Counted from the stretch's first letter, positions 11,258 to 19,663 are shown. The stretch is DNA of 64,000 bases from Gerris lacustris (GCA_951217055.1 OX578276.1:12569430-12633429); one strand, 5' to 3'. Notes: generated by a model not told the origin, from the letters alone. A program made the numbers and translations.

Positions 11258-12223
11258 AGTAGTGTATATTAGGCGGTTCTGGGACCGCCACCTCCTCCCC
11301 CCACCCCTCGACCCTGTGTGGCGTAGTCTTGTATGACTGTTTAAACCCCCTCCCCCACTCCTTAATCACCTCTAACCACCTCCCGTCCTCTTTTACGGAC
11401 CCACGTGACCACCTCCCGAGTACTTGGACCCCCTGCATCACGTGACACCCCCCTCCCTACCCTCCGTCTACTTCGATACACATATACTACTGCGCATGCG
11501 TCGCGTCCAACCACCTCCCCCACCCTCTAAACACCTCTAACCATCTCTCGTCCTCTTCCACGGTCTCCATATTATGACGTCACCATCACGTGACACCCCC
11601 CTCCCTACCCTCCGTCTACTTCGATACACATATACTACTGCGCATGCGTCGCGTCCAACCACCTCTTCCGTTCACGTCACCACCACGTGATTGTTCCCCC
11701 CACTCCTTAACCTCCTCCCATCTACCTAGACGGAGCCTCTCTGATGGCCCCACCGCTTACCCCCCTTCTGGCGATCACCGCCATCTTGGATTTTTTCAAG
11801 TTTTGATGACGCCATATTATCACAAATGATGAGATCAGATGGGGTTTCCTAAAGGGGGGTCGAAAATTCTCCATTTTGCTCTAAAATCAACCGTTTAGGA
11901 GATATTTACGATTTTTCGAATATTTCTACATATTTATATAAACATTATTATTTATTCAGTAATTGCGTCGTATTTTGGAATTATTGCATAATATTGGGTA
12001 AAAATGTTACACAACATTGACTATTACGTCTTATTTATACAATAATTGAGTCGTATTATGAAAGTATTACGTCTTATAAATATAAACACACATTTATTGC
12101 GTCGTATTTTAGGATTATTGCACAACATTCAGCAACTATTACGTCATAAATATAAACATATATTGCGTCGTATTTTGAAAGTATTGCACAACATTAAGCA
12201 ACTATTACGTCTTATTTTTAGAA
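11258..12223. repeat. Polinton left terminal inverted repeat (966 bp)
   Basis: Matches the inverse of 24045-25010 without a length difference. The outer ~560 bp are C-rich with CACGTGA and GCATGCG motifs. A block of about 80 bp (CACGTGACACCCCCCTCCCT start) occurs twice, at about 11435 and 11587. The inner ~260 bp (11965-12223) are AT-rich and made of imperfect ~60-bp repeats around ATTGCGTCGTATTTTG and ATTACGTCTTAT. Small ORFs here occur identically in both TIRs and have no recognisable product. Confidence 0.95.
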
Positions 12224-12427
12224 AATAATGGTGGTCCTGATAAGGACCGTTTGGTGCCTCTCTTATTTTAATCTCCCACCATAGGTGAAGGCACGTCGGG
12301 AGGTAGAGGGTGAGTTATGGGGCCGAATTCCTTTTTAGATGGTCGCCCTATCTAGGAATCGAACCCCTGATCTTATGAATACCATGCATACACGATAACC
12401 ACTTGACCAACTCGACCCCCGGAAATT
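12224..12427 (-). repeat. tRNA-Met-like SINE fragment inside the Polinton
   Basis: On the minus strand 12417-12341 resembles a tRNA: an A-box-like TGGTCAAGTGG, an anticodon loop TTCATAA (CAT, Met) and a B-box GGTTCGATTCC. The terminal stem is only partly paired (GGTCG with CGACC). The following body (12340-12224) includes CACCTATGGTGGG. A related internal copy of this region (18795 on) lacks it, as expected of a SINE insertion. A tRNA gene is unlikely because stems are imperfect. Confidence 0.5.
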
Positions 12428-12559
12428 TATATGTAAATTATGCTACTTGTGCTTCTCTTGGTAGAAAGCCCCCTCACCACGTCAAGGTGGAAGCACATCG
12501 AGGAGGTTATTATTATTATTTTTTTTTTTTTTTTTATTTATTTTTTTAATTTTTTTTTT

Positions 12560-12600
<41 letters not shown>

Positions 12601-13060
12601 TTTTTTTTTTTTATATTTTTTAATTTTTAATTTAATTTATTTATTTTTTTTTTTTTTATTTTTATTTTTTTTTTTTTTTCACACCAACATCAAAATATAT
12701 ATATTTTCAAATATTATATACCAATAATACTTTACACATAAACCTTTACCTTAGAGGTTTACGAGTCTTTCGACTGCGCCAGGGACCTTACGGTTTGCGG
12801 GACGCCATGCCACGCCAGGGACCGAATTTAGGGTTTATGGGACGCTATGCCACGACAGTGACCCTATATTTCTGGTAAAGATAAATGTGCAAAGCAGTTT
12901 AAGACTTTTGCAATATCTTCTAAATTGCTAGAAAGCATAGACCATTCGGACTTTTTTAATAATATTCCCCGTGGAAGGAGTAAGTCCGTGTCACATTTAA
13001 TGACTGGGCGAATAATTATATACCTCTTTTTGAATGTTGGCTTTCCGAAATGAACATTTA
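12428..13060. repeat. Internal Polinton duplication, copy 1
   Basis: This block recurs as a diverged direct copy at 18836-19330. It contains TGTAAATTATGCTACTTGTG, a poly-T tract (12518-12690), then about two and a half ~40-bp repeats (CGCCAGGGACC, GGGACGCTATGCCACG) and the 3' end of the PC4-like gene. It forms the 3' non-coding region of that gene. Confidence 0.85.
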
Positions 13061-13274
13061 AAAAATTAAATTTTTCTTTCAACTCAACATTACTTCTTCT
13101 TTTACTTGAGAAATAATTATCAATCTCACCTCTAACTCTCTTAAGAATTTTAAAATCTTCTGGATAAATTCTAACTGATATATTTTTACCCTGTTCTAAA
13201 GACAGGTAGGGCAGCCCAGCAAATAGGCATACACTCAACTTCTTGTTGTTGCTTAGAACGTAGAGGGTAGACAT
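12864..13274 (-). CDS. PC4-like putative ssDNA-binding protein of the Polinton
   Basis: 136 residues. The C-terminal half (RYIIIRPVIK then LLLPRGILLKKSEWSML, residues about 84-115) resembles the PC4/Sub1 fold: strand, IRp, then Pt/rG-I-x-L and E-W. This would suit single-stranded DNA binding during replication or transcription, but it is my inference, not a known assignment. The N-terminus (LFAGLPYLSLEQGKNISVRI) may be a first strand pair. ATG follows the previous stop by two bases (TAA AC ATG), so it is probably co-transcribed with the upstream ORF. A diverged partial copy of its 3' half lies at 19150-19330. Confidence 0.6.
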   Translation of the reverse strand: MSTLYVLSNNKKLSVCLFAGLPYLSLEQGKNISVRIYPEDFKILKRVRGEIDNYFSSKRRSNVELKEKFNFLNVHFGKPTFKKRYIIIRPVIKCDTDLLLPRGILLKKSEWSMLSSNLEDIAKVLNCFAHLSLPEI

Positions 13275-13276
13275 GT

Positions 13277-13777
13277 TTACACTACGGAGTCTAAAACTTT
13301 ACTGAACACCGGCCCTGTAGTGAGCCATTTATATAGCGATCTTACACGGCTCAGTGTACACATGTGTTTTCGATTATTTTCATGTATCAAACAGTGTTGC
13401 CCACCGTACTCTAAAGTTCTTAGTCTAGGACAATCAAATAAACTCAAGTCAATTATTCTAAACTCGGGAGGAAAATACTTTTTTAGAATATCTTTCTTAC
13501 CCTTCAGCAATACGCGAGAATATTTTCTTGAAAGGTAAGTGAAAATAGTATGTACCATTTCATATTCTACGTCTCCATCCTCCCAGTCAATACCGTGATA
13601 GTTCAATGTTAACCAGTTATTTGTTCTTATGCTTTTAGAAGAGCAATTACTATTCTCCGGAGGTTTAAAAATCCAATGTTGTATTGCGCCTGTTGATATA
13701 TTTAAAACCGCGAGTTCTTTTATTATCTGACTACCATCACTGTTAACAAAGCTCAAGACATCTAATATTATAGACAT
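13277..13777 (-). CDS. Polinton-associated protein, possibly exonuclease-like
   Basis: 166 residues, no clear domain. The opening ILDVLSF followed by KELAVLNISTGAIQHWIFKPP looks like the first strands of an RNase H/DEDD exonuclease fold (ID-x-E style) with several acidic positions missing. Later blocks include LNYHGIDWEDGDVEYEMVH and a CPRL motif (about 115). If this is correct it is a degenerate nuclease; it could equally be a structural protein. It lies 2 nt upstream of the PC4-like gene and downstream of 98-bp repeats that may hold its promoter. Confidence 0.55.
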   Translation of the reverse strand: MSIILDVLSFVNSDGSQIIKELAVLNISTGAIQHWIFKPPENSNCSSKSIRTNNWLTLNYHGIDWEDGDVEYEMVHTIFTYLSRKYSRVLLKGKKDILKKYFPPEFRIIDLSLFDCPRLRTLEYGGQHCLIHENNRKHMCTLSRVRSLYKWLTTGPVFSKVLDSVV

Positions 13778-13913
13778 GGTGATACCTGATGTGTACTCGT
13801 CGACGGATCCAATTAAACTGACGGTTAAGGAAAGCGACAGTGGGGGTACCCCCTCCCCCCTACTTACACCAATGATGACGCATCCATCCCCCCACTACAA
13901 TGACCGTGACTGT

Positions 13914-14329
13914 AAACAAACCACGACCAAAGTTCAAATAATATTATGAAAACAACGGAGTGGAATTCCCCGAATTAATTTATCAATTCAATTAAACAAC
14001 TCTTATTTTATAAACAAAACACGACCAAAGTTCAAATAATATTATGAAAACAACGCAGTGGAATTCCCAGAATTAATTTATCAATTCAATTAAACAACTC
14101 TTATTTTATAAACAAAACACGACCAAAGTTCAAATAATAAAATGAAAACAACACAGTGGAATTCCCCGAATTAATTTATCAATTCAATTAAACAACTCTT
14201 ATTTTATAAACAAACCACGACCAAAGTTCAAATAATAACATGAAAACAACGCAGTGGAATTCCCCGAATTAATTATACCATTTTAAATAAACAACTATTA
14301 TTTTGTAAACAAACTCTCTTTCAAATAAA
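13914..14329. repeat. 98-bp tandem repeats (four units plus a partial)
   Basis: Units start at 13914, 14012, 14110, 14208 and (partial) 14307, each opening AAACAAA-CACGACCAAAGT. Units contain GGAATTCCCCGAATTAAT and AT-rich palindromic stretches. They lie between the capsid gene stop and the exonuclease-like gene, within the only long spacer of the right-to-left gene array. They may act as an enhancer or replication element. Units differ by only a few substitutions. Confidence 0.95.
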
Positions 14330-15550
14330 TTATACATGTTTGTGGACTACACTTGTTAACGGGTTGTATTGAATCACTCTATCGTGAATAATTAAACAAT
14401 AGGCAGTAGTATTATCCGGAAATTGTCTCTCAGATTCAAACTCCAATCTGACGTCAACTGGTCCTACCTTAATTGTCTCGGATTGTCTTGAACAGTCTAT
14501 GACAACTAAAGGTGCTTTTTCTTTAAATTCCGTATACGTTAGCAATGGAAAACTTTGATAATCGGGGTAATAAGACGATTGAAACGATGCGTACATCTGA
14601 TAGAGAAGAGCATATCGCTCTTGCGAGAACTTTAGATTCAAGTCGTCGTAAGGATAGACTTTAGAATTCAAATACAGTTTAATATTAGTTAAATTGCAAT
14701 GATCAAAGTCACTTGATGAGCGTGTTATGTCTCCGTTTCTAGATGTTTGAAATGCAAGGATTACATACCTTGGTTTTTCCAACTGAGTAGACGTTTTTAC
14801 CGACCATACCTGCCTTCCAGTCGTAGGCAGTAATGGATATTCGTGAAGTTCCCAAGAACGGAAATGAATCGAAATGGTTTTCTCACGGGCTAACAAATTT
14901 AATAATGTTAACCTCTGTACCTCATTAACTTTTACGTAAGGCACTTTCCAACAGATTGTACTTAATTCCAGTTGTACATTTTCCTCACCGTTTTCTTTAA
15001 TATAACAGTTTTTAACACTTCTCGATCTAACTAGAATTAGTTCTTGTTTCACGTTAATGATAATTTTTCTATAGTCCTCTGCAAATCCTAGCAACGTGGA
15101 TAGGGGCAAACAAATATTGAAATGTCCAGTTGTTGAAGGTAACGTATATACCGAACTGTAAGGAGTAGACCATCCCATATATTGCAACTCTTTGGAGCAC
15201 GCGTTAAACGATGCCAAACCTTTGAGCGTACTGGCAATACCTGGATTCCTAACTTTATCTATTTCTGAACCACAGATCTCATATCTGATTTCATCAAAAA
15301 GAAAAGAGAACGCGTTATTTATCAATTTATGTAGATTCGGGGTTGAGTTACTACTTTCTTTACGGAATGTACCTTCCAAGTATACAAAACTTTCACTCGG
15401 AAGCGTATATATATCCTGTAATTGCACTGGTATCCGAATCTCTTCCCCGCCCTCAAGTTTAGAATTAGCGAATGGATAATGTGAATGTAATTCGATACCT
15501 TCTACGGTGTCATCATAATCCGGATGATCATCCAAGTTTAAAATGTCCAT
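14330..15550 (-). CDS. Polinton capsid protein candidate (double jelly-roll type)
   Basis: 406 residues, in the position of the Polinton major capsid gene directly behind the protease. Two beta-rich halves can be seen: residues about 20-200 (EEIRIPVQLQDIYTLPSESF, then NNAFSFLFDEIRYEICGSEI and LPLSTLLGFAEDY) and 215-400 (SWELHEYPLLP, EKPRYVILAFQTSR, DVRLEFESE). This suits a double jelly-roll capsomer, though shorter than most Polinton hexon-like proteins. The fold is inferred, not shown by a motif. No signal peptide or membrane segment is visible. Its ATG at 15550 overlaps the end of the 52-codon ORF by 13 nt. Confidence 0.65.
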   Translation of the reverse strand: MDILNLDDHPDYDDTVEGIELHSHYPFANSKLEGGEEIRIPVQLQDIYTLPSESFVYLEGTFRKESSNSTPNLHKLINNAFSFLFDEIRYEICGSEIDKVRNPGIASTLKGLASFNACSKELQYMGWSTPYSSVYTLPSTTGHFNICLPLSTLLGFAEDYRKIIINVKQELILVRSRSVKNCYIKENGEENVQLELSTICWKVPYVKVNEVQRLTLLNLLAREKTISIHFRSWELHEYPLLPTTGRQVWSVKTSTQLEKPRYVILAFQTSRNGDITRSSSDFDHCNLTNIKLYLNSKVYPYDDLNLKFSQERYALLYQMYASFQSSYYPDYQSFPLLTYTEFKEKAPLVVIDCSRQSETIKVGPVDVRLEFESERQFPDNTTAYCLIIHDRVIQYNPLTSVVHKHV

Positions 15551-15696
15551 TTTGTTGATAATACTGTGTAACCAACTAGCCGAAGAAACCTGACGTTTTC
15601 CTGCGAGAGGTGTGTTGCCTCTTTGACGGTTGGCAGTGGAATGATCTTTTTTGAAACCTTCCTTTTACTATATACATTTTTAAAATTGAGCCCCAT
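15538..15696 (-). CDS. Small 52-residue Polinton ORF overlapping protease and capsid genes
   Basis: ATG at 15696-15694 shares a base with the protease stop (TAATG), and the ORF ends inside the first codons of the capsid gene (13-nt overlap). The product is basic at the N-terminus (NFKNVYSKRKVSKKI) and contains SQENVRFLRLVGY. Its role is unknown; the position suggests a minor virion component. A longer reading from 15741 would start inside the protease frame and is less likely. The overlaps argue for termination-reinitiation on a shared mRNA. Confidence 0.55.
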   Translation of the reverse strand: MGLNFKNVYSKRKVSKKIIPLPTVKEATHLSQENVRFLRLVGYTVLSTKWTF

Positions 15697-16127
15697 TATC
15701 GAATAAGGTTTGAAAGAAACGCTAAACAAAGCTGTCCGCAAGTTACTTCCCCTGGCTTCTGATACCTTTTGCGGTTGTAGGTCACCCTTACCCCCGGTAA
15801 ATATCGGATAAACTCGGAAGGCGGGGGCCTATCTCCGTAGCTGTCAAAATATCTGGCTAAATTACCCTCTTTTATATATGACACCCAATGAGTACCCGCA
15901 GTTGAACTTTTACCTAAATTAAAAATACCTCTTTCCTTTTTCCACGGCTTTTTAGGTAATGTATCGCGCATATACACGTCTCTAAAGTGTTTAATCTTGT
16001 ACTTTTTTGCTAAATTCTTCAAATCAAAATTCGTCAGTGATCTTTTAGGGAGATACGACAAGAATGATTTAATGTTACAACCACCAATTTTTTTAGGAAC
16101 TTTCAGCACTCTCCTCTTCCTAGGCAT
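15696..16127 (-). CDS. Adenovirus-type cysteine protease (C5/ULP1-like)
   Basis: Maturation protease of Polintons, expected to cleave capsid precursors. Numbering from the longest possible start at 16172, the catalytic set is His95 (GTHWVSYI), Asp110 (YFDSYGD), Gln138 and Cys145 (VTCGQLCLAF), all present. I chose the start at 16127 (MPRKRRVLK) because the predicted initiator at 16156 lies downstream of the first ATG, so that ATG would not be in the mRNA. The product is then 143 residues, short for the family but with a complete catalytic core. It is followed by an overlapping small ORF (TAATG). Confidence 0.88.
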   Translation of the reverse strand: MPRKRRVLKVPKKIGGCNIKSFLSYLPKRSLTNFDLKNLAKKYKIKHFRDVYMRDTLPKKPWKKERGIFNLGKSSTAGTHWVSYIKEGNLARYFDSYGDRPPPSEFIRYLPGVRVTYNRKRYQKPGEVTCGQLCLAFLSNLIR

Positions 16128-16152
16128 GTTTACTCGACGGAGGACAGAGAGC

Positions 16153-16186
16153 GAATGAGCAATTCTTACCAAGCGCTACCTTTATA
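16153..16186 (-). promoter_or_regulatory. TATA box and initiator for protease-capsid genes
   Basis: On the minus strand TATAAA (16186-16181) lies 30 nt upstream of the A (16156) in TCATTC, which fits the arthropod initiator TCAKTY. The integrase stop codon TAA lies inside the TATA box. The PolB promoter has the same pair and spacing. Confidence 0.65.
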
Positions 16187-17114
16187 TGTTTAATTGATCT
16201 ATATGTTCCCAGGAGTTGTGTGAAGATTCTAAACCTAACCATTTAATTAATGCGTAGTTTCCTTTCCTTTTCAAAATTTTTTCCACCAGATATACATCTG
16301 GGTACTTGACTTTTTGTAACTCTTTCTCATAACAACCACCTTGAATAATATCCCCTCTCATATCTTTTAATATATATGTGGGTGGTTGGGTTCTTTTAAC
16401 TTCATAGATTGTGAATATCTCGGTGGACCAGTTTGGGAGATAACCTTTACGAAACTCGGTCTTAAGTTTCGATATTCTTACATGATCACCTACCTTAAAT
16501 TTGGGAACGTCTTTTAATACCGACTTTTTGGCATAAATATTACGTAAAAAACTCTGATTATTACTATTGACAGACGTTGGCTTCATACCAATAGTTCTAT
16601 GTATTTTATTATTATACTTATGAAGCAGGGCGGGTAATAGGTTATGCCATACATATGACCCCTGTAAACTGAACTGTTTCCAAATCATATTTTTTATAGT
16701 TCGATTGAAACGTTCAACAATCGAGGCTTTCATATTGCTAAAAGTAGAGTAATGATTTATATTGTATTTGGTCACCACAGATTTAAACCGACTATTATAG
16801 AACTCTTTACCACGGTCTGTTTGTAAGTTGCGCGGTACTCTCCCTCTAGCAGAAGCTAATATTTCCTCGAAACCTCTAGCCACATTCTCCGCAGTCTTGC
16901 GTTGTACCCCGACACACCACGCGTACTTTGAAAAGCAATCTATCACAGCCAGAATATACCTGCACCCTTTATTATCTCTAGAATATGGAATCATTTCGAT
17001 TAAATCTGCCTGCCACAAATCATCTATAGAATGCAATAAAACTGATCGCCTAGGAAACACCCGCCGTACAGGTCTGTGGAGCTCTTTTACTACTTGTTGT
17101 TTTATCTCGGACAT
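16182..17114 (-). CDS. Polinton retroviral-type integrase with chromodomain
   Basis: 310 residues. The rve catalytic core holds Asp37 (WQADLIEM), Asp100 (LQTDRGKEF) and Glu134 (SIVERFNRT), a D,D34E arrangement. A C-terminal SH3-like stretch (KVGDHVRISKLK) is followed by a chromodomain (VYLVEKILKRKGNYALIKWL, then SWEHIDQL), which may steer integration to modified histones. An N-terminal HHCC zinc finger is not visible. The enzyme would insert the linear element with a 6-bp duplication, as seen at the ends. It starts 24 nt after the DUF8207-like gene; a TATAAT with TTTCAGT lies just upstream but at a short spacing. Confidence 0.93.
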   Translation of the reverse strand: MSEIKQQVVKELHRPVRRVFPRRSVLLHSIDDLWQADLIEMIPYSRDNKGCRYILAVIDCFSKYAWCVGVQRKTAENVARGFEEILASARGRVPRNLQTDRGKEFYNSRFKSVVTKYNINHYSTFSNMKASIVERFNRTIKNMIWKQFSLQGSYVWHNLLPALLHKYNNKIHRTIGMKPTSVNSNNQSFLRNIYAKKSVLKDVPKFKVGDHVRISKLKTEFRKGYLPNWSTEIFTIYEVKRTQPPTYILKDMRGDIIQGGCYEKELQKVKYPDVYLVEKILKRKGNYALIKWLGLESSHNSWEHIDQLNI

Positions 17115-17138
17115 CTCAAATATTACTGAAAGACCCCC

Positions 17139-18041
17139 TTAGAGTATTATACCTCCTTCTCTCAAAATAGTTTCGACTCGCTTTATTTCTCTTTGATACT
17201 GTTCTTTAAATGGTATCATACGCATTAACTCCTGGACCAACTCGTTAGGGTTCAATATACCAGCCCCCTTTTTCTTAGTACCATATAACTTGGATATAAC
17301 TGAATTGTACTTTGGACAAGTGACCATCCTAAGCAAACCTGATGTAGCACTATGATTTTTCTTGTGGGCATTTGTTAGATCTAAAATAAGTTTATATTTT
17401 TCCTTATCGGAATCATTTACAGACTTCATGTTTGGAGACCGGGCAAATAGTAGTTCGGTTAAGCCAGGTGTACAATTAAACTTTTCCTCGTCTACCTCTA
17501 ATACATTATTTTTAAATTCAACAATACTGTCACCCAATATAAAATTTTCCCCGTCAAACTTGACTCCGTAAATAGTATCAATGTCACGGGTGTTATTGTT
17601 TATTAATTTACCGAGGTACTTAGTAGCTGTCATATTCATACCTTGAAAACTACACATCTTGGATTCACTCCTTTCACTTTCGGTCTCGGACATGGCTGTA
17701 CCAACCTCGGACGACATCCCTAGTCCTTCAGAAGTGTCACTTTCATATAACAATGGTTGTGCAAAATCAGGTATCGACGTTACTGACTGGGGGGACTCTA
17801 TTTTCGGTTTCTTACTCGGCCCTGGGACTGGTGATGTAGCCCTTCTTTTAACCGCAACTATATGAACTTTTTCCTTTTCATCTTTTGTTAACGCTTGCAC
17901 TAATGGTTTATATTTAAATTTATAGTAAGTTTCGGCGTCCTCTTTTTGCCTTCTTAATGCACAAACTTTGTTTTGAATAACCGCCCTCGCATTCGCAATA
18001 TCATCAGTAATAGATGTTGACTCTTCCATGGTTGGAGACAT
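17139..18041 (-). CDS. DUF8207-like Polinton protein
   Basis: 300 residues. I recognise the central block (IYGVKFDGENFILGDSIVEF to FNCTPGLTELLF, residues about 153-200) as like DUF8207, a domain seen in many insect Polinton-type loci; this is recall, not a search. The first 60 residues are helical and charged, a bipartite basic signal is at 65-80 (KRR then KKPK), and an acidic Ser-rich linker follows (100-128). The C-terminus is helical. A scaffold, minor capsid or terminal-protein role is possible; none can be shown. It lies 13 nt after the ATPase and 24 nt before the integrase, so the three likely share a transcript. Confidence 0.75.
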   Translation of the reverse strand: MSPTMEESTSITDDIANARAVIQNKVCALRRQKEDAETYYKFKYKPLVQALTKDEKEKVHIVAVKRRATSPVPGPSKKPKIESPQSVTSIPDFAQPLLYESDTSEGLGMSSEVGTAMSETESERSESKMCSFQGMNMTATKYLGKLINNNTRDIDTIYGVKFDGENFILGDSIVEFKNNVLEVDEEKFNCTPGLTELLFARSPNMKSVNDSDKEKYKLILDLTNAHKKNHSATSGLLRMVTCPKYNSVISKLYGTKKKGAGILNPNELVQELMRMIPFKEQYQREIKRVETILREGGIIL

Positions 18042-18054
18042 ACTAAAGTTTAAT

Positions 18055-18738
18055 TCATATTAATACATAGGTATCAAATCCTTTTCGATAACGCCCCCTA
18101 TCAATATCGCTATCTTTTTCAATCACCACGAAACCATATTTATCATTACGCCAACATAACGTACACATTTCCTTAAATTTCTTAAAGTCCATGTCTGAAT
18201 TTACATGATCGTCATAAATCCTTCTTAGGTTTAGTTCGTCTTGTTTAAACAGTACGAGTAAGTTAACATTATCCCTAATCAAATGTTTTGGAACGCGGGC
18301 GTAGCTCTGGCATAGGTAGAACGAATCCACACCACTATGCCGCCCCATACAGAAATACGCCCTAATGATGTCTTGCTTATCACAAGCAATATCATCAAAA
18401 ATAAATATTGAATCCGGTAATGCATCACACGGACTCGGTATATCTTGATTGGAACCAAACGTAAATAAACCTACATCTGTATCCTCAAGTACAGTGCCCA
18501 GACGTTTATATTTGGGCTGATGTAAGGATTTACTGAATAAATAGATATTTTGAAATTTTAGACCATTTGGGTCATAAATAAGATTGAGCAATAAGTTAGT
18601 CTTGCCACAATTTGATGGTCCACATATTAAACATCGAATACTATCCGGTAAGAGGGGGCCATGTTTAGATTCAACCTTATCTTGTGGCTCATCGAAATTA
18701 CTTACTTGTAGAGAGTGATGTTGCTTCAACAACTTCAT
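18055..18738 (-). CDS. Genome-packaging ATPase (FtsK/HerA superfamily)
   Basis: 227 residues. Walker A is GPSNCGKT (residues 40-47) and Walker B is SIFIFDDI (Asp115-Asp116). Downstream ARVPKHLIRDNVNLLVLFKQ matches the A32/HerA-type layout, including the candidate sensor Gln in YLCQSY. The expected role is ATP-driven packaging of the element's DNA into capsids. Start at 18738 gives the usual length for Polinton ATPases. No TATA box is clear upstream; the region beyond 18790 is the duplicated block. Confidence 0.9.
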   Translation of the reverse strand: MKLLKQHHSLQVSNFDEPQDKVESKHGPLLPDSIRCLICGPSNCGKTNLLLNLIYDPNGLKFQNIYLFSKSLHQPKYKRLGTVLEDTDVGLFTFGSNQDIPSPCDALPDSIFIFDDIACDKQDIIRAYFCMGRHSGVDSFYLCQSYARVPKHLIRDNVNLLVLFKQDELNLRRIYDDHVNSDMDFKKFKEMCTLCWRNDKYGFVVIEKDSDIDRGRYRKGFDTYVLI

Positions 18739-19330
18739 GATACCGACTAACTAAAATGTTATATTGCTAGGGGGATATTAAAATTAATAATATTATGCAA
18801 TAATTGCGTTTTATTATGAAAGTATTGCACAATTATGTGTAAATTATGCTACTTGTGCTTCTCTTGGTAGAAAGCCCCCTCACCACGTCAAGGTGGAAGC
18901 ACATCGAGGAGGTTTTTTTTTTTTTTTTATTTTTATTTTTATTTTATTTTTTTTTTTTCACACCATCACCAAAATATATATATTTTTAAATATTTGATAC
19001 CAATAACACTTTACAAATATACCTTTACCATAGAGGTTTACGAGTCTTACGACTGCGCCAGGGACCTTACGGTTTGCGGGACGCTATGCCACGCCAGGGA
19101 CCGTAACTAGGGTTTATGGGACGCTATGCCACGACAGTGACCCTATATATCAGGTAGAGATTAATGTGCAAAGCATTTCAATATCTTGCAATTTACCAAA
19201 TAGAGTAGTCCATTCGGTCTTTTTTAATGATATTCCCCGTGGAATGAGTAAGTCCGTGTCACATTTAATGACTGGGCGAATAATTATATACCTCATTTTG
19301 AATGATGGTGTTTCAAAATTAACCTTTATA
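18739..19330 (-). pseudogene. Internal Polinton duplication, copy 2, with partial PC4-like ORF
   Basis: From 18795 the sequence repeats the inner TIR motif (TGCGTTTTATTATGAAAGTA), then TGTAAATTATGCTACTTGTG, a poly-T tract and the GGGACGCTATGCCACG repeats. It continues into a copy of the PC4-like C-terminus on the minus strand at 19330-19150 (RYIIIRPVIKCDTDLLIPRG, then KKTEWTTL). Unlike copy 1 it lacks the tRNA-like SINE block. The N-terminal half of the ORF is missing. Amino-acid-conserving differences suggest that a second PC4-like paralogue once existed here. Confidence 0.75.
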
Positions 19331-19663
19331 AAATTAAATCCAACTGGTCATTACATCTTCTTTTTACAAATAATTATAAATGGTATAACAAATTACATTT
19401 TTCTATTTACAAAAATAATAATATCATCCAGAAAGCCAATAAAAAAAAAAAAAATATTATACAAAAACAATTTAAGCTAATATAGTATACGAAAGTAATT
19501 TACAAAAATAATAATTTAAACCAAAATTTATTATACAAAATAAATTAAATCCAACCATACAATATACACAAATTATATTAATACAAAAAGAAACAAATCT
19601 TGAAAATTACAAAAATAAATCAAAAACCTAAAAATATATTACAACAAATTTTGAAAATTACAA
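19331..19663. other. A-rich 3' region of the PolB gene
   Basis: Very AT-rich spacer downstream of the PolB stop, with several ACAAAAATAATAAT-like near repeats. It probably contains the PolB polyadenylation signal (AATAAA near 19530 on the minus strand). No ORF was recognised. Confidence 0.5.

Noticed and set aside
11590..11829. 79-residue ORF occurring identically in both TIRs (also 24439-24678)
   Set aside because: Identity follows from the inverted repeat; Pro/Ser-rich text from C-rich sequence with no family features. Not excluded as a transcript but not supported.
12341..12417. Functional tRNA-Met gene
   Set aside because: A- and B-boxes and a CAT loop are visible, but acceptor and T stems pair poorly and it lies in a SINE-like block.
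12440..12727. 95-residue plus-strand ORF rich in Phe
   Set aside because: Produced by the poly-T tract in the Polinton.
15697..15741. Longer start for the small Polinton ORF
   Set aside because: It would begin inside the protease frame; the TAATG junction gives a better start.
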